DNA of 64,000 bases from Spirosomataceae bacterium TFI 002 (GCA_900230115.1 LT907983.1:1798001-1862000), one strand, 5' to 3'. Positions 19,401-28,151 are shown, numbered from the stretch's first letter. Notes: generated by a model not told the origin, from the sequence alone. Numbers and translations: made by a program.

Positions 19401-19958
19401 AACTGCAATTGTATACTCTCCTAGTGAATTTGTACTTCCTCCACGAGTTGTCCCTTTTACCACAACACTTACACCGGGTAGTAACTCGCCTGTATCGTCA
19501 CTCACAGTACCTCTAATGGTAATATCAGCGGGAATATAACTTGCTAGTTTAGCTTTATTATTCGGAATTTCTTCAATTACTTCCAAACCCATTTTTTGAG
19601 TTCTAAACAAGATAACTTGTCTGCCACCCATGTTTTCAAACTTGATATTTCTTGGAAGCAGTACTTTTCGGAGCACATCTTCCACTTTTTCATTTTTAAC
19701 ATCAAGACTGATAGGATCTTCATTTTCTAAAAGCTCCTTTTTATACGAAAACAATACATTTGACTGCTTCTCAATAGACTTCAACAAAGTCTTCATACTA
19801 CCCTTATTCAGTGAAATAGTCACTTTCTCTTTTAGTAGTTCTTGAGCATTTATGGGCAGTGCAACTGCATTTGCCGCAAAGACTACGGCGAGAAATATCT
19901 GTATTAAATTGATCTTCATAAACAAAAGCAATTTTTGTTTAGTACTATATTTAGTCAT
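16485..19958 (-). CDS. SusC/RagA-family TonB-dependent transporter with STN domain
   Basis: 1157 residues. Order: signal peptide (to about 39, NAQELL), an STN signalling domain (about 47-118), a carboxypeptidase-regulatory-like beta sandwich (about 147-222), a plug with the SusC motif VVVVGYGTQKSKDLTG, and a long barrel ending in a strand of the SVGLNLSF type. The STN domain indicates signalling to the FecR anti-sigma factor encoded just upstream, so substrate import and expression are coupled. An internal ATG at 19919 (MKINLIQ) is an alternative start nearer the signal peptide. It is co-oriented with sigma, FecR and SusD. Confidence 0.94.
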   Translation of the reverse strand: MTKYSTKQKLLLFMKINLIQIFLAVVFAANAVALPINAQELLKEKVTISLNKGSMKTLLKSIEKQSNVLFSYKKELLENEDPISLDVKNEKVEDVLRKVLLPRNIKFENMGGRQVILFRTQKMGLEVIEEIPNNKAKLASYIPADITIRGTVSDDTGELLPGVSVVVKGTTRGGSTNSLGEYTIAVPDAKTVLVFSFVGYEPKEVLVGNQTQIDVKLFSDIKTLGEVVVVGYGTQKSKDLTGAVATIDQAIIKDLPVASVDQKMIGQVAGVQIQQPSGSPGGGTSIRIRGSGSLGAGNEPLYVIDGLPYTAGLSTDFNPLSLINPNDIESISILKDASSTAIFGSRGANGVIMITTKKGSYNSLKVNVSSMRGVQNVPQKGRPLLMNQQEFVDLQRNKIDIAVKRAENRATTINDYPLEYQNPSQLVGDGTDWYDLLLRTASIQDHNISIQKGTQDSRMNLNLGYYNQEGVVQYTGLERFSANLSFESNISKTVTVGASLQPTFINQNRTNTNSNRGDIIGIANWANPVLSPYDESGNLVPYLQSPSSKYHSAWSFPNPLFALRETVQLQQQFQNLGSTFLEWDIIPNLKARTSLSTIWATSKYNQFNPSTVGSPNIPPVAGTGRSSNARADNFNWLIENTLTYNKTINKHRFNVLAGYTTQKNTESSISLSASPYSNDLIETINGAQAINSWGESANEWSIISYLGRINYAFNDRYLLTVSMRSDGSSRFGVNNRYATFPSVAGAWRISDEPFLKDNPLINSLKIRTSYGKSGNNNIGNYSHLASINPGAYVFGGNQVSASYVGIANPNLTWEESDQIDAGLDGDFFNYRLSMSLDFYNRKSANMLLNDVIPAITGFNSQIVNKGTVRNRGVELSLGGTPVTGDFNWDVNFNIAFNRNKVLSINDNGDRILSGNNDNNPTHVTEVGLPIGNFFGFVLEGVYTAQDLEDPNLVKTAQVYEGNTKYKDVNGDGIVSDFLDYTIIGNPQPKFIYGFSNSFSYKRLTLGVIMNGQYGGQVMNGLRQTTDNLQGFFNVSKVWVDRWKSPEEPGAGNLYGVPKLTPSWGHRVNTLWVEDATFLRISNVSLGYTLPEDLVKKTNFVKSCRIYLTGNNLVTYTKYSGANPEGQSRNIDNTLSPGFDMSSYPLARTTSVGLNLSF

Positions 19959-20025
19959 AGTTTTAAATGTTTTTTGAAAGAAAAATAAGATTCATGCCTA
20001 TCTCTCCAAAGTATAGGCTGGACGT

Positions 20026-20067
20026 ATCGAGGGAGGAATGTTGACGCATTTTCCCTCGATTTTTTTG
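20026..20067 (+). terminator. Plus-strand terminator-like hairpin in the susC leader
   Basis: ATCGAGGGA (20026-20034) pairs with TCCCTCGAT (20052-20060), followed on the plus strand by TTTTTTT. All annotated genes here run on the minus strand, so the T-run is on the wrong strand to end fecR. It could end an antisense RNA from the susC 5' end, or simply be a leader hairpin. Confidence 0.45.
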
Positions 20068-20125
20068 CTTATGGATCGTTGATTGATTTCATGTTTTTGA
20101 TAGTTTATAGTTGAATAAATATTAA

Positions 20126-21226
20126 TTAATCGCATCCACCCGATTGTATCACAATCTGGGCATCTATTACCTTGTAACTGGCCCCAATGGTCTTACACAA
20201 AACATCAAGTTTACTGTATAGAGATTCGTCGGCAAGGGTTGTTGTTATTATACAATTGGATAGCTGATCTGCATCATAAATGATATGCACACCATAAGCT
20301 TCTTCCACTACCTTTAAAACTTCAGTAACTGGCTTATCTTCAAAACTTCGCTCTTTGAAAAAACTTAAATCCTGAACTAGGATTGGGCTATTTACCAATG
20401 ACTTTTTAAGGGATTCTTCCTTTCTAGAAAATACAATTTGCTGGTTTGGAGTAATAATGAGGCCTTTCTCTTCTGGGTCAATGAGGTCAATTTTATTCTG
20501 TTGAAAAACCGATACTCTTCCTGTCTTCACACTGACTACCACGTTGTTATCATCATCTTCGGCCTTTATGGTAAAACTTGTACCAAGTACCTTGGTAACG
20601 ACCTCATTGGCGTACACAAAAAATGGTTTTCGTGGATTTCTTATTACATCGAAGAATGCTTCCCCACTTAAAAACACCTGTCTTTTACTTTCGTCAAACT
20701 TGGTTGGATAACTAACCTTTGCACTTGGTGAGAGTAGTATTGTACTTCCGTCGGTGAGTTCTACTAAAAGTGGCTCCGATGAGTTATTGACCTTTTCTAT
20801 CAACTTGGTTTGCTTTTCGGCAACTTCTAGTAACTCAGTATAGCTTATTGTTTCTCTTTGCGTATTGTCCAAAACTCCCTTTGAAACTAAACCTATTATT
20901 AATAGAGCTGCCGCAGCCCAAAAAGTCTTCGTCCATTTGAAGTGCTTCACTTTTGAAAGAAACACTGTTTTAGGAATAGTTTGAGGCTCTTCTAATTTGT
21001 CCGAGATATGAGACCAAACGCTAGATTGGTCAATATTAATTGATTCGCCAGATTCGGCTTTAACCAAAAGCTTAACGATTCCGCAAGCTTCTTCAATGCA
21101 TGACTTCTTATGAGGATTTTCCAAAATAAACTCCTGAAAAAACGATTCATTCTCTCCGTATTTGACCCAACGGATGAAAACCTCGTCTTTAATAAAATCT
21201 TCTGTCTGAAAATGTTTGTATTCCAT
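20126..21226 (-). CDS. FecR-family anti-sigma factor
   Basis: 366 residues. A cytoplasmic N-terminal sigma-binding helix bundle (about 1-90), one membrane helix (about 94-113, FWAAAALLIIGLVSKG), a FecR periplasmic domain (about 120-240), and a C-terminal DUF4974/STN-like domain (about 290-362). The last binds STN of the transporter. It follows the ECF sigma gene by 66 bases and precedes susC, the classic order for a locus where SusC-STN releases the sigma factor. Confidence 0.92.
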   Translation of the reverse strand: MEYKHFQTEDFIKDEVFIRWVKYGENESFFQEFILENPHKKSCIEEACGIVKLLVKAESGESINIDQSSVWSHISDKLEEPQTIPKTVFLSKVKHFKWTKTFWAAAALLIIGLVSKGVLDNTQRETISYTELLEVAEKQTKLIEKVNNSSEPLLVELTDGSTILLSPSAKVSYPTKFDESKRQVFLSGEAFFDVIRNPRKPFFVYANEVVTKVLGTSFTIKAEDDDNNVVVSVKTGRVSVFQQNKIDLIDPEEKGLIITPNQQIVFSRKEESLKKSLVNSPILVQDLSFFKERSFEDKPVTEVLKVVEEAYGVHIIYDADQLSNCIITTTLADESLYSKLDVLCKTIGASYKVIDAQIVIQSGGCD

Positions 21227-21292
21227 TTTTGTAAAAAAGCCGTTTGAAAAGCTTTCAAAAATAGAGATACACGCTTTTAAGAATCCTACTCA

Positions 21293-21916
21293 CTAAAGTC
21301 CAAATATTTTTAAAATAAATATTGGAATCATTATGTTTTTGAGGATTGATCGCAATGTTGCGTAGGATCGAAAGAGTAAATTACTCACCGATTGCTTGTT
21401 GACATCCATTAACCTGGCAATTTCGTCCAAGGTGAAATCATGGTTGTATTTTAGGTTAATTACTTCTTGCTGTCGTATTGGTAGGTATGAAATTGCTTTT
21501 TGAAGTGTTTCTATACTTCGCTCCGAATTTTCGGAATCTATTTTCTTTTCTTCTTCTGATACACTTATCAGAAAGTCTAAATAAGTGTCTATGTCTTCTG
21601 ATTTTTGAATGATGTCGTTTTCTAAACTCCTGATCAACCTATTTTTAAGAGATCGAAAAAGATAAAACTTCACTTCTTTAACTTCGGGAAGAGTGCTTCG
21701 CTTATTCCAAATATTAATAAAAACCTCCTGAATAGCATCCTCTGTAAGGTTTTCACTCTTTGAGATCTTAAAACCATAATTTATTAATGCCGTAAAATAT
21801 TGATTATAGATAGCTTCAAAAGCTATTTTATTTCCTGAGAGCATTTCAATCCACAGGACTTGATCTTGCTCTTTGGCAAAGTTATTACTAACAATATTTA
21901 TTTCCGAGGTTCTCAA
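21293..21916 (-). CDS. ECF sigma factor of the SusCD locus
   Basis: 207 residues. Region 2 begins at about residue 25 (LSGNKIAFEAIYNQYFTAL) and includes the typical EDAIQEVFINIWNKR. Region 4 contains SYLPIRQQEVINLKYNHDFTLDEIARLMDVNKQSVSNLLFRSYATLR. The short hydrophobic C-terminus (IMIPIFIL) is common in the Bacteroides-expansion sigma group. The only start that keeps the whole of region 2 is TTG at 21916; an in-frame stop lies four codons upstream. It probably transcribes susC and the rest of this locus when FecR is relieved. Confidence 0.9.
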   Translation of the reverse strand: MRTSEINIVSNNFAKEQDQVLWIEMLSGNKIAFEAIYNQYFTALINYGFKISKSENLTEDAIQEVFINIWNKRSTLPEVKEVKFYLFRSLKNRLIRSLENDIIQKSEDIDTYLDFLISVSEEEKKIDSENSERSIETLQKAISYLPIRQQEVINLKYNHDFTLDEIARLMDVNKQSVSNLLFRSYATLRSILKNIMIPIFILKIFGL

Positions 21917-21949
21917 TAAATCTGACTAATTTGATGGAGGATTAAGGCC

Positions 21950-21982
21950 TAAAAGTTTTAAAACAGCTCACTCATAGCTGTT
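21950..21982 (-). terminator. Possible terminator of the amidase gene
   Basis: AACAGCT (21962-21968) pairs with AGCTGTT (21976-21982). On the minus strand it is followed by TTAAAACTTTT, an imperfect T-run. It lies about 150 bases past the amidase stop and just upstream of the sigma gene. Confidence 0.4.
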
Positions 21983-22130
21983 AAATCACCTTTAATTACC
22001 GCGAAATAATTGTTAATAAAGTGCTATCCTTAAAGCATTTAGTACAAAAAATCGTCGATTTTCTTCCTCGAAAGTAGTCAATAATAGCTTTACACTCTAA
22101 GGTGTATGACAAAGTCTATCACAGTAAACC

Positions 22131-23114
22131 TCAAAAATCCAAGTAGTTATCCTTCACCCATTTGTTGTCCATACTGATGCGACACCAACCATTGACACTT
22201 TCAATAATGAACACTTCCTGACCTTTCATAAATGAACCTACTTTAGAAAATGAAGTACTTGGGCCGCTTCTTACATTTAACGTGCTTGCATTTACCAATG
22301 CTCTGCGAACATCGTCGGTATATCGCCCAGAAACCCAATGTTGCTGTGAGGAGGAAATGCGATACCAACCGTTTTGCTCTTCATAAACCCTAATGATAGA
22401 GCCAATGATTATAGCCTCACGATCCGTTGCTTTGTTAAGTCTCCAATCGGGACCAACTCTCACATTGAGGCTTTGAGCAGTTACGATGGCATATTTTATA
22501 GGTTGAATAGGATTGGGAGTTATTCCTCCAGTCAAAGCTTGCTGAACTAAGGGTAAAAAATTGGCTTCACAATCTGCAACCTTATTTCCACCAAAAAAAG
22601 AAGTGCCCGGGCATGATTTGTTGAAGGCTGTTCCGTTGTTTCTTTCACCAGTTGAGAGATTGAACCAGTGGTGGTAGACAATTTTATTTGAGTCAATGGG
22701 AATACTAAACTTCTTACATATTGCAGCACTTAAGCGAACAATGGAATCTTGCTGCAAGGTGGTCATTTGATCATTTCCGGTATCGAAATTCCCTATGTTT
22801 TCAATACAAATCGCATTGGAGTTGTTACCCAAAATACACGCAGGAGTAAATTCGAGATTTCTACCAGTTAGAATCATACCATCAGGAAAAACGGAGAAAT
22901 GTTGCCCGATGTCATTCCATCCGTTGTACACCACATGGTGGTTTTTCATCCCCACTTGCATTTCAAAATGATTGGAACCAGTGAAGTTTTGGTAGGTCGG
23001 AATATAGGTGTGGTGTTGCTGCAAATAGATGATGGTTCTACCTACCCTTTGGTTGCTAATCCAAGTTTCAAATTCCGAAACTGACATTTTGGTAAATCCA
23101 TATTTGGTTTCCAT
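22131..23114 (-). CDS. N-acetylmuramoyl-L-alanine amidase with two SH3-like domains
   Basis: About 327 residues from the ATG at 23114; the open frame extends to 23159 but the upstream part lacks homology-like content. The N-terminal amidase_2/PGRP-type domain has likely zinc ligands in QQHH, YHHWF and the C of SCPGTSFFGG. Two bacterial SH3 domains follow (about 215-270 and 275-327, each with LNVRxGP). It should cleave the amide bond between muramic acid and the peptide stem, either for cell-wall turnover or as a toxin-like lysin. No signal peptide is visible, so how it reaches the wall is unclear; there is no holin or immunity gene nearby. Confidence 0.82.
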   Translation of the reverse strand: METKYGFTKMSVSEFETWISNQRVGRTIIYLQQHHTYIPTYQNFTGSNHFEMQVGMKNHHVVYNGWNDIGQHFSVFPDGMILTGRNLEFTPACILGNNSNAICIENIGNFDTGNDQMTTLQQDSIVRLSAAICKKFSIPIDSNKIVYHHWFNLSTGERNNGTAFNKSCPGTSFFGGNKVADCEANFLPLVQQALTGGITPNPIQPIKYAIVTAQSLNVRVGPDWRLNKATDREAIIIGSIIRVYEEQNGWYRISSSQQHWVSGRYTDDVRRALVNASTLNVRSGPSTSFSKVGSFMKGQEVFIIESVNGWCRISMDNKWVKDNYLDF

Positions 23115-23201
23115 GGTGCTTTTTGTATTAAAACTCCATAAGAAAACCCTGACTATCAACTATTTCAGTCGAATTTTATTATTCGGTAAAAGGCATAATA
23201 A

Positions 23202-24311
23202 TTACGGATAATACCTCCCAATCTGCTCTACAATTGCCTTTCGCAGTTCCAAAATATCAATCATTCCCATTTGTTTGTATAGAATTTCACCTTCGGGAGA
23301 AATCAACACTGTGTAAGGCAAAGCCCCTTGCCACTCAGGGTCAATGACTTCTATGAGATCGTATTTATTTCCATTGAAAATGTAGTTTTTATTTGAAGCG
23401 AATTTCTTGGTCAAAAATTTCAACACCTTAGGTTCTACCTCCGGTGCATCCATGGAAATAGTTACAAAGTCGAAGTCTCTGCCACGGTACATTCGCTCTG
23501 TTTCTACCAAGCTCTTGAACTCCGCAACGCATGGACCACACCAAGTTGCCCACAGGTTTATCAGTCTATATTTTCCGCTTTCTTTATTGGCTTTTACTTT
23601 TTTTAGCTCATCTAGGTTAGCCACACTTACGCTAACTGGTTCTTTTGCCCAGCTAAGAACCTCTTGGTCTTTCCATTCCGTTTTTTCTGCCCATTTTACC
23701 GAACAGCCAAAGGTTTTGGTTGTAGGGGTTTCTAGTTTTTTACCTGCCAAGAGGGCATCTGTCGCTGCCACAAGATCGTGCTTTGTGGCTTTTCCTATGT
23801 GCTCATCGTTGTCAATTCTACCTACATATTGTAAGATTCTATTTTGATCAAAAACAAAAACATGAGGAGTTGCAACCGGTCCGTAAGCATTTGCAACTTC
23901 TTGTGTTGCACCATCATATAAATAAGGAAAGTTATAGCCTTTATCTTTTGACCTTATTTTCATTTCTTCGAAACTATCTCCAAGGTCGGAGTAACCCAAT
24001 TCATCAAAACGAACTGCATTATCTGCATTAGGGCTAATTGCCACCAACTGAACACCCTTGTCTTTGTACTTTGCAGCATAGGCAATTGCTCTATCTTCGT
24101 AAGCTTGGGCGGTAGGGCAATGGTTACAAGTAAAAAGAATTACCAGCAGCTTCGCTTCTTTAAAATTTTCAAGTGAATACATCTTGTCATCCACTCCTTT
24201 GAGGTTAAAGCTTGGAGCCTTTTCTCCTACCGAAAGTGTTTTGCGATCCTCAGCAAAAGCAGTGGAAAGTATCGAGACAAAAAACAGCAGAATGAATGTT
24301 ATATTTTTCAT
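23202..24311 (-). CDS. Exported double thioredoxin-fold protein (redoxin + TlpA-like)
   Basis: 369 residues from the ATG at 24311, which directly opens the signal peptide MKNITFILLFFVSILSTAFA; a longer frame to 24365 is less likely. The first domain is AhpC/TSA-like with FTCNHCP. The second (about 215-365) is TlpA/thioredoxin-like with WCGPC (C258 and C261). It probably works as a periplasmic disulphide reductase or a peroxide-linked redox protein. The frame ends 88 bases before the amidase start. Confidence 0.82.
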   Translation of the reverse strand: MKNITFILLFFVSILSTAFAEDRKTLSVGEKAPSFNLKGVDDKMYSLENFKEAKLLVILFTCNHCPTAQAYEDRAIAYAAKYKDKGVQLVAISPNADNAVRFDELGYSDLGDSFEEMKIRSKDKGYNFPYLYDGATQEVANAYGPVATPHVFVFDQNRILQYVGRIDNDEHIGKATKHDLVAATDALLAGKKLETPTTKTFGCSVKWAEKTEWKDQEVLSWAKEPVSVSVANLDELKKVKANKESGKYRLINLWATWCGPCVAEFKSLVETERMYRGRDFDFVTISMDAPEVEPKVLKFLTKKFASNKNYIFNGNKYDLIEVIDPEWQGALPYTVLISPEGEILYKQMGMIDILELRKAIVEQIGRYYP

Positions 24312-24398
24312 AGATAGATTGAAGAAGATCATCCTATCCGAATACCTAAATTGGTTTTCAATCAAAGACTCCTCTTCTATTTTAGGTTAATGGGTATT

Positions 24399-25784
24399 TT
24401 AAAAGTAAGCATTTTTTTGATATTTCTGAATGCATCTCGCAATCAAAGCTGTTGTATAAGCGTCTGATTTCCAAAGAAGAATATTACGAAGCACTGTTCC
24501 TCCCGAAAAGAAAACTCCACCTTCCCAATGCACCCCTTGTTCACTGACTTTAGCATGGTTTAGTAAAAAGCTGACAGCATTGTCCAAATTGGAATCTGGA
24601 ATCGAAATACCTTTCTCTTTTAGGTCAAGCATGGCGTGTAGCCCATATGCCGTAGCTTGGATGGGGTCGTTTCCTTTCAAAAATCGAGAGCTTTGAAATG
24701 AGCCATCAGCTTGCTGCAATTCAGTCAAATCTTTCGCCATTTGTAAAGCTGCTTTTTCGTTTATGCCACCGTCGTGCCTATACGCCCTTGCCCAAGCATA
24801 AAAAGCGTGAAAGCTATTGGGGTAATAAATCGCTTCATCCCAATACCTTTCTTTAGTACTTAATTGATTGAGAAAAGCAGCAGATTGAGAAGCAATTGTA
24901 GAATTCTCTGTTTGATTCGTTATCGCCAAATAACTTAAAATATTGGCATTCACCACAATGTCCACATCATTTGATCCAAACGGCACCCAAGGCTTGTAGG
25001 CTTTGGGGCGAGCCGTACTACCTGGCATAAATATAAAAAATGTGTTGATTGACATTTTTACGCTATTCCATCGCTTGTATTCATGCTCTGGATGTAGCCA
25101 AGTGAGGTACGCATTAGTTTCCTCTTTTTGAAGAAAATGAAAGTTATACCATTGCCTATTCTTTCTATTGGTATCGTGCCATTTATCGAAGGTATGGGCA
25201 TTTGCTATTTTATGGTTTGTGCCAAATATCGAATTTTGATAATGAAAAGCGAGGTTTCCTAACGAGGTGTCGTCAGCATCTGCAGGAACATTTGCAGTAT
25301 TGTTTATAAACCTTGACCTGAGTTTGAAATTGGTAGGTCGCGATACCAAATGAAGGGTATCAGGATTTTTAAATAAACTTAGTTTTCGATTGGGTGGCAG
25401 TTTTTTCCAAAAGTGAAATTCCTTATTTGATTCATAAGTTTTTATTTCTTCAAAAGCATTTTTCAACATTGGTTTTATACGTCCCAAGGAAGGATCTTCT
25501 AGGTACATTTCTGCTAAAAAATTATGTATCGCGGAAACGGTGAAGCAATTGGAGTCTCGAGCCTTTCGCTTACGCCCAATGAATATATAAGTAGTTGTAA
25601 GGGCCATTTCGCCTGGCCACTCTCCTTTATATTTTTCTCCAAAAACAGTTTCCTTTTCTTGATTATTTTCTAAAAACGAAAGTGCACCTTGAAAATAATT
25701 TTCAAGCGAATCATTGGACACAGGCGACTGTGAATGCAGAGAAAATGAAGATAAAAATAATAAAATGAAGATTACTGACTTCAA
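24399..25784 (-). CDS. Exported alpha/alpha-toroid protein, prenyltransferase/squalene-oxidase-like
   Basis: 461 residues with a signal peptide (about 1-19, SLHSQ). Repeated helices with the terpenoid-cyclase/prenyltransferase flavour are visible: LQQADGSFQSSRFLKGNDPIQATAYGLHAMLDL, then LLNHAKVSEQGVHWEGGVFF. The usual cyclase acid motif is not evident, so it may be a structural or polysaccharide-binding toroid. The first usable start is TTG at 25784; an in-frame TGA lies ten codons upstream. It is divergent from the EamA gene, which also starts at TTG. Confidence 0.55.
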   Translation of the reverse strand: MKSVIFILLFLSSFSLHSQSPVSNDSLENYFQGALSFLENNQEKETVFGEKYKGEWPGEMALTTTYIFIGRKRKARDSNCFTVSAIHNFLAEMYLEDPSLGRIKPMLKNAFEEIKTYESNKEFHFWKKLPPNRKLSLFKNPDTLHLVSRPTNFKLRSRFINNTANVPADADDTSLGNLAFHYQNSIFGTNHKIANAHTFDKWHDTNRKNRQWYNFHFLQKEETNAYLTWLHPEHEYKRWNSVKMSINTFFIFMPGSTARPKAYKPWVPFGSNDVDIVVNANILSYLAITNQTENSTIASQSAAFLNQLSTKERYWDEAIYYPNSFHAFYAWARAYRHDGGINEKAALQMAKDLTELQQADGSFQSSRFLKGNDPIQATAYGLHAMLDLKEKGISIPDSNLDNAVSFLLNHAKVSEQGVHWEGGVFFSGGTVLRNILLWKSDAYTTALIARCIQKYQKNAYF

Positions 25785-25860
25785 GCTAAAGGTAAATATG
25801 CACTCGAATTTATCTCATTATCTTTAGTAAATCCATAACTTCGCCAAACTTTCTGAAACC

Positions 25861-26757
25861 TTGGAGTCAAAACCATCATCATTTCTCGACAACAAAGCAC
25901 TTGTAGCTTGGATTTTACTTGTTTTTCTAGCTACTGTTTGGGGACTCTCATTTATTTTAATCAAAAAGGTAACAACTACATTTGGTGCCATTGAAATAGG
26001 TGCTGGAAGGGTATTTATTGCTGCACTTTTTTTATTGCCATGGGCAATGAAGGACATCAAAAACTTTCCAAAAGAAAAAAACAAGTACTTCTTACTTTCT
26101 GGATTCTTAGGATTTTTCCTCCCTGCCTTCATTTTTGCCTACTTAGGTAGCAGAATTAATAGTTCACTTGCCGGAACGCTCAATTCCACCACACCAATTT
26201 TTACACTCATTGTGGGCGGAATGTTTTTTGCCCAAGTCATCACACGAAATCAAATTTTCGGGATTCTTATGGGCTTTGCAGGTAGCCTATTATTGGTACT
26301 CTCGGGTAGTGATGGTCATCTCAACTTTGACAATCCATTGGCTTTGCTGGCATTGGGTGCAACTGTGATGTATGGTTTCAATGTCCACATCATAGGTAAA
26401 TATTTAAAAGGCATTAAACCAATCAAGCTCACAGCTTATACATTGATGGTGGTTGGCCTCATTTCATTTGTGGTCTTACTCTTTTTTACAGACTTTTTTG
26501 CAAAAGTTTATGACCCAGCAAATAGGCAAGCCGTATATTATTTACTCATATTAGGAGGATTTAACTCGGCAGTTGCCGTTGTAATATTTAATTATGTAAT
26601 ACAGATCACCAGCCCACTATTCAGCTCTTCGGTTACTTATCTTATCCCCATAGTAGCAACTATAGCTGGTGCAATGGACGGTGAAGTAATTTCTGTATGG
26701 CACATAGGCGGCATGTTAGTGATTCTTACAGGAATTTATTTAATTAATAAGAAGTAG
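25861..26757 (+). CDS. EamA-family (DMT) transporter
   Basis: 298 residues with ten predicted membrane helices in two EamA repeats (about 15-145 and 160-296); each has the typical TVWGLSFILIKK or TSPLFSSSVTYLIPIVATIAG pattern. It should be an inner-membrane drug/metabolite exporter with unknown substrate. The start is TTG at 25861: an in-frame TAA lies 11 codons upstream and no ATG occurs before the first helix. It stands between the divergent toroid gene and pyrH. Confidence 0.85.
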   Translation: MESKPSSFLDNKALVAWILLVFLATVWGLSFILIKKVTTTFGAIEIGAGRVFIAALFLLPWAMKDIKNFPKEKNKYFLLSGFLGFFLPAFIFAYLGSRINSSLAGTLNSTTPIFTLIVGGMFFAQVITRNQIFGILMGFAGSLLLVLSGSDGHLNFDNPLALLALGATVMYGFNVHIIGKYLKGIKPIKLTAYTLMVVGLISFVVLLFFTDFFAKVYDPANRQAVYYLLILGGFNSAVAVVIFNYVIQITSPLFSSSVTYLIPIVATIAGAMDGEVISVWHIGGMLVILTGIYLINKK

Positions 26758-26761
26758 TTTT

Positions 26762-26792
26762 TTTGAATACAAAACCAGACAATTTATCTTTG
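26762..26792 (+). promoter_or_regulatory. Vegetative Bacteroidota promoter of pyrH
   Basis: TTTG (26762-26765), 19 bases, TATCTTTG (26785-26792), a perfect match to the TTTG/TAnnTTTG consensus. Only four bases separate it from the pyrH ATG, so the mRNA should be leaderless or nearly so. Confidence 0.75.
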
Positions 26793-26796
26793 CATT

Positions 26797-27510
26797 ATGG
26801 CATTAAAGTACAAACGAATTCTTCTCAAGCTTAGTGGTGAAGCTCTTAACGGTGGCGACAAGAGCCAAGTAATTAGTAGTGATATTTTATTGGATTTTGC
26901 CCAAGAAATAAAATCTGTTGTTGACATTGGTTGCGAGGTAGCCATAGTAGTTGGCGGAGGAAATATCTACCGAGGAGCTTCGTTAAAATCAGGAATTGAC
27001 CGCACACAAGGCGATTACATGGGAATGCTTGCAACGGTTATCAATGGTATGGCGATTCAAAGTGCCCTTGAAAGTTTGGGAGTTTACACTCGTTTGCTTT
27101 CTGCCATCAAAATGGAACAAATAGCTGAACCATTTATACGTAGGAGGGCGATTCGCCACCTAGAAAAAGGTAGAGTGGTGATTTTTGGTGCAGGAACTGG
27201 AAATCCATTTTTCTCAACTGATAGTGGAGGAGCACTTCGTGCCAACGAAATAGAGGCAAATGTACTCCTTAAAGGAACAAGCGTAGATGGCGTGTACAAT
27301 GCTGATCCACGAAAAGACGAAAATGCGGTTAAGTATGATACCATCACATTTGACGAAGCGATCAATCAAAACCTCAAAGTAATGGACAAAACAGCCTTTA
27401 CGCTTTGTCAAGAGAATAGTTTACCAATATTGGTTTTTGATATGAACCAAAAAGGGAATTTACTCAAAGTTGTGATTGGTGAAAAAATTGGTACTTTGGT
27501 AGAGAATTAA
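26797..27510 (+). CDS. pyrH: UMP kinase
   Basis: 237 residues, the normal length. Amino-acid-kinase fold: N-terminal LKLSGEALNG nucleotide loop, VVGGGNIYRG, and the C-terminal signature GTGNPFFSTDSGGALRA followed by KGTSVDGVYNADPRKD. It phosphorylates UMP to UDP in pyrimidine synthesis. It is followed by frr with a 27-base gap, the widespread pyrH-frr arrangement. The promoter overlaps the start region so closely that translation is probably leaderless. Confidence 0.98.
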   Translation: MALKYKRILLKLSGEALNGGDKSQVISSDILLDFAQEIKSVVDIGCEVAIVVGGGNIYRGASLKSGIDRTQGDYMGMLATVINGMAIQSALESLGVYTRLLSAIKMEQIAEPFIRRRAIRHLEKGRVVIFGAGTGNPFFSTDSGGALRANEIEANVLLKGTSVDGVYNADPRKDENAVKYDTITFDEAINQNLKVMDKTAFTLCQENSLPILVFDMNQKGNLLKVVIGEKIGTLVEN

Positions 27511-27537
27511 ATTCGATAAAAAGGAAATAATAATACA

Positions 27538-28098
27538 ATGGAAGAAATAGAAATGATACTGGATATGGCAAGAGAGAGCATGGATAAGGCTCTTAGCTAT
27601 ACCGCCAGCGAACTTCGCAAAATAAGAGCTGGAAAAGCAAATACACAAATGGTAGAAGGCGTGTCCATAGATTATTATGGTGTCCCTACCCCTATCAATC
27701 AAGCTTCGTCTGTAACTACTCCAGATGCTCGCACTATTGCCATCAGGCCTTTTGAAAGAGGTATTTTGAATGACATAGAAAGAGCAATTATCAATGCTAA
27801 TTTAGGTTTTGCACCTAGCAATGATGGCGAGACCATCAGAATTAACATACCACCGTTGACAGAAGAGCGTCGTCTCGATCTAGTGAAAATGGTGAAAAAT
27901 GAAATTGAAACTGCTCGTATTAATACGCGTAAGGTACGTCAAGAATCAAATGACGAACTTCGCAAGCTCAAAAATGAAGGCGTATCGGAAGATGCCATCA
28001 AAATAGGCGAAGAGCGAGTACAAAAACTCACTGACGAATATGTGGACAAAACCGAAAGCATGTTCAAAGCAAAAGAAAAAGATATCATGAGCGTGTAA
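27538..28098 (+). CDS. frr: Ribosome recycling factor
   Basis: 186 residues, typical length. The long antiparallel helices and small beta domain are clear: RKIRAGKANTQMVEGVSIDYYGVPTPINQ, IRINIPPLTEERRLDLVKMV and NDELRKLKNEGVSEDAIK. It splits post-termination ribosomes together with EF-G. It is co-transcribed with pyrH; the transcript ends at the terminator at 28123-28151. Confidence 0.98.
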   Translation: MEEIEMILDMARESMDKALSYTASELRKIRAGKANTQMVEGVSIDYYGVPTPINQASSVTTPDARTIAIRPFERGILNDIERAIINANLGFAPSNDGETIRINIPPLTEERRLDLVKMVKNEIETARINTRKVRQESNDELRKLKNEGVSEDAIKIGEERVQKLTDEYVDKTESMFKAKEKDIMSV

Positions 28099-28122
28099 AT
28101 CGTTGAGATATTTATGTTTTTA

Positions 28123-28151
28123 GGGCCTATTCTAGACGATAGGCCTTTTTT
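28123..28151 (+). terminator. Rho-independent terminator of pyrH-frr
   Basis: GGCCTAT (28124-28130), 8-base loop, ATAGGCC (28139-28145), then six T. It overlaps a longer open frame of the next gene, which supports starting that gene at 28183 rather than 28114. Confidence 0.92.

Noticed and set aside
22131-23114. Phage lysis cassette around the amidase
   Set aside because: No holin, spanin or other phage genes are nearby; the flanking genes are ordinary chromosomal ones.
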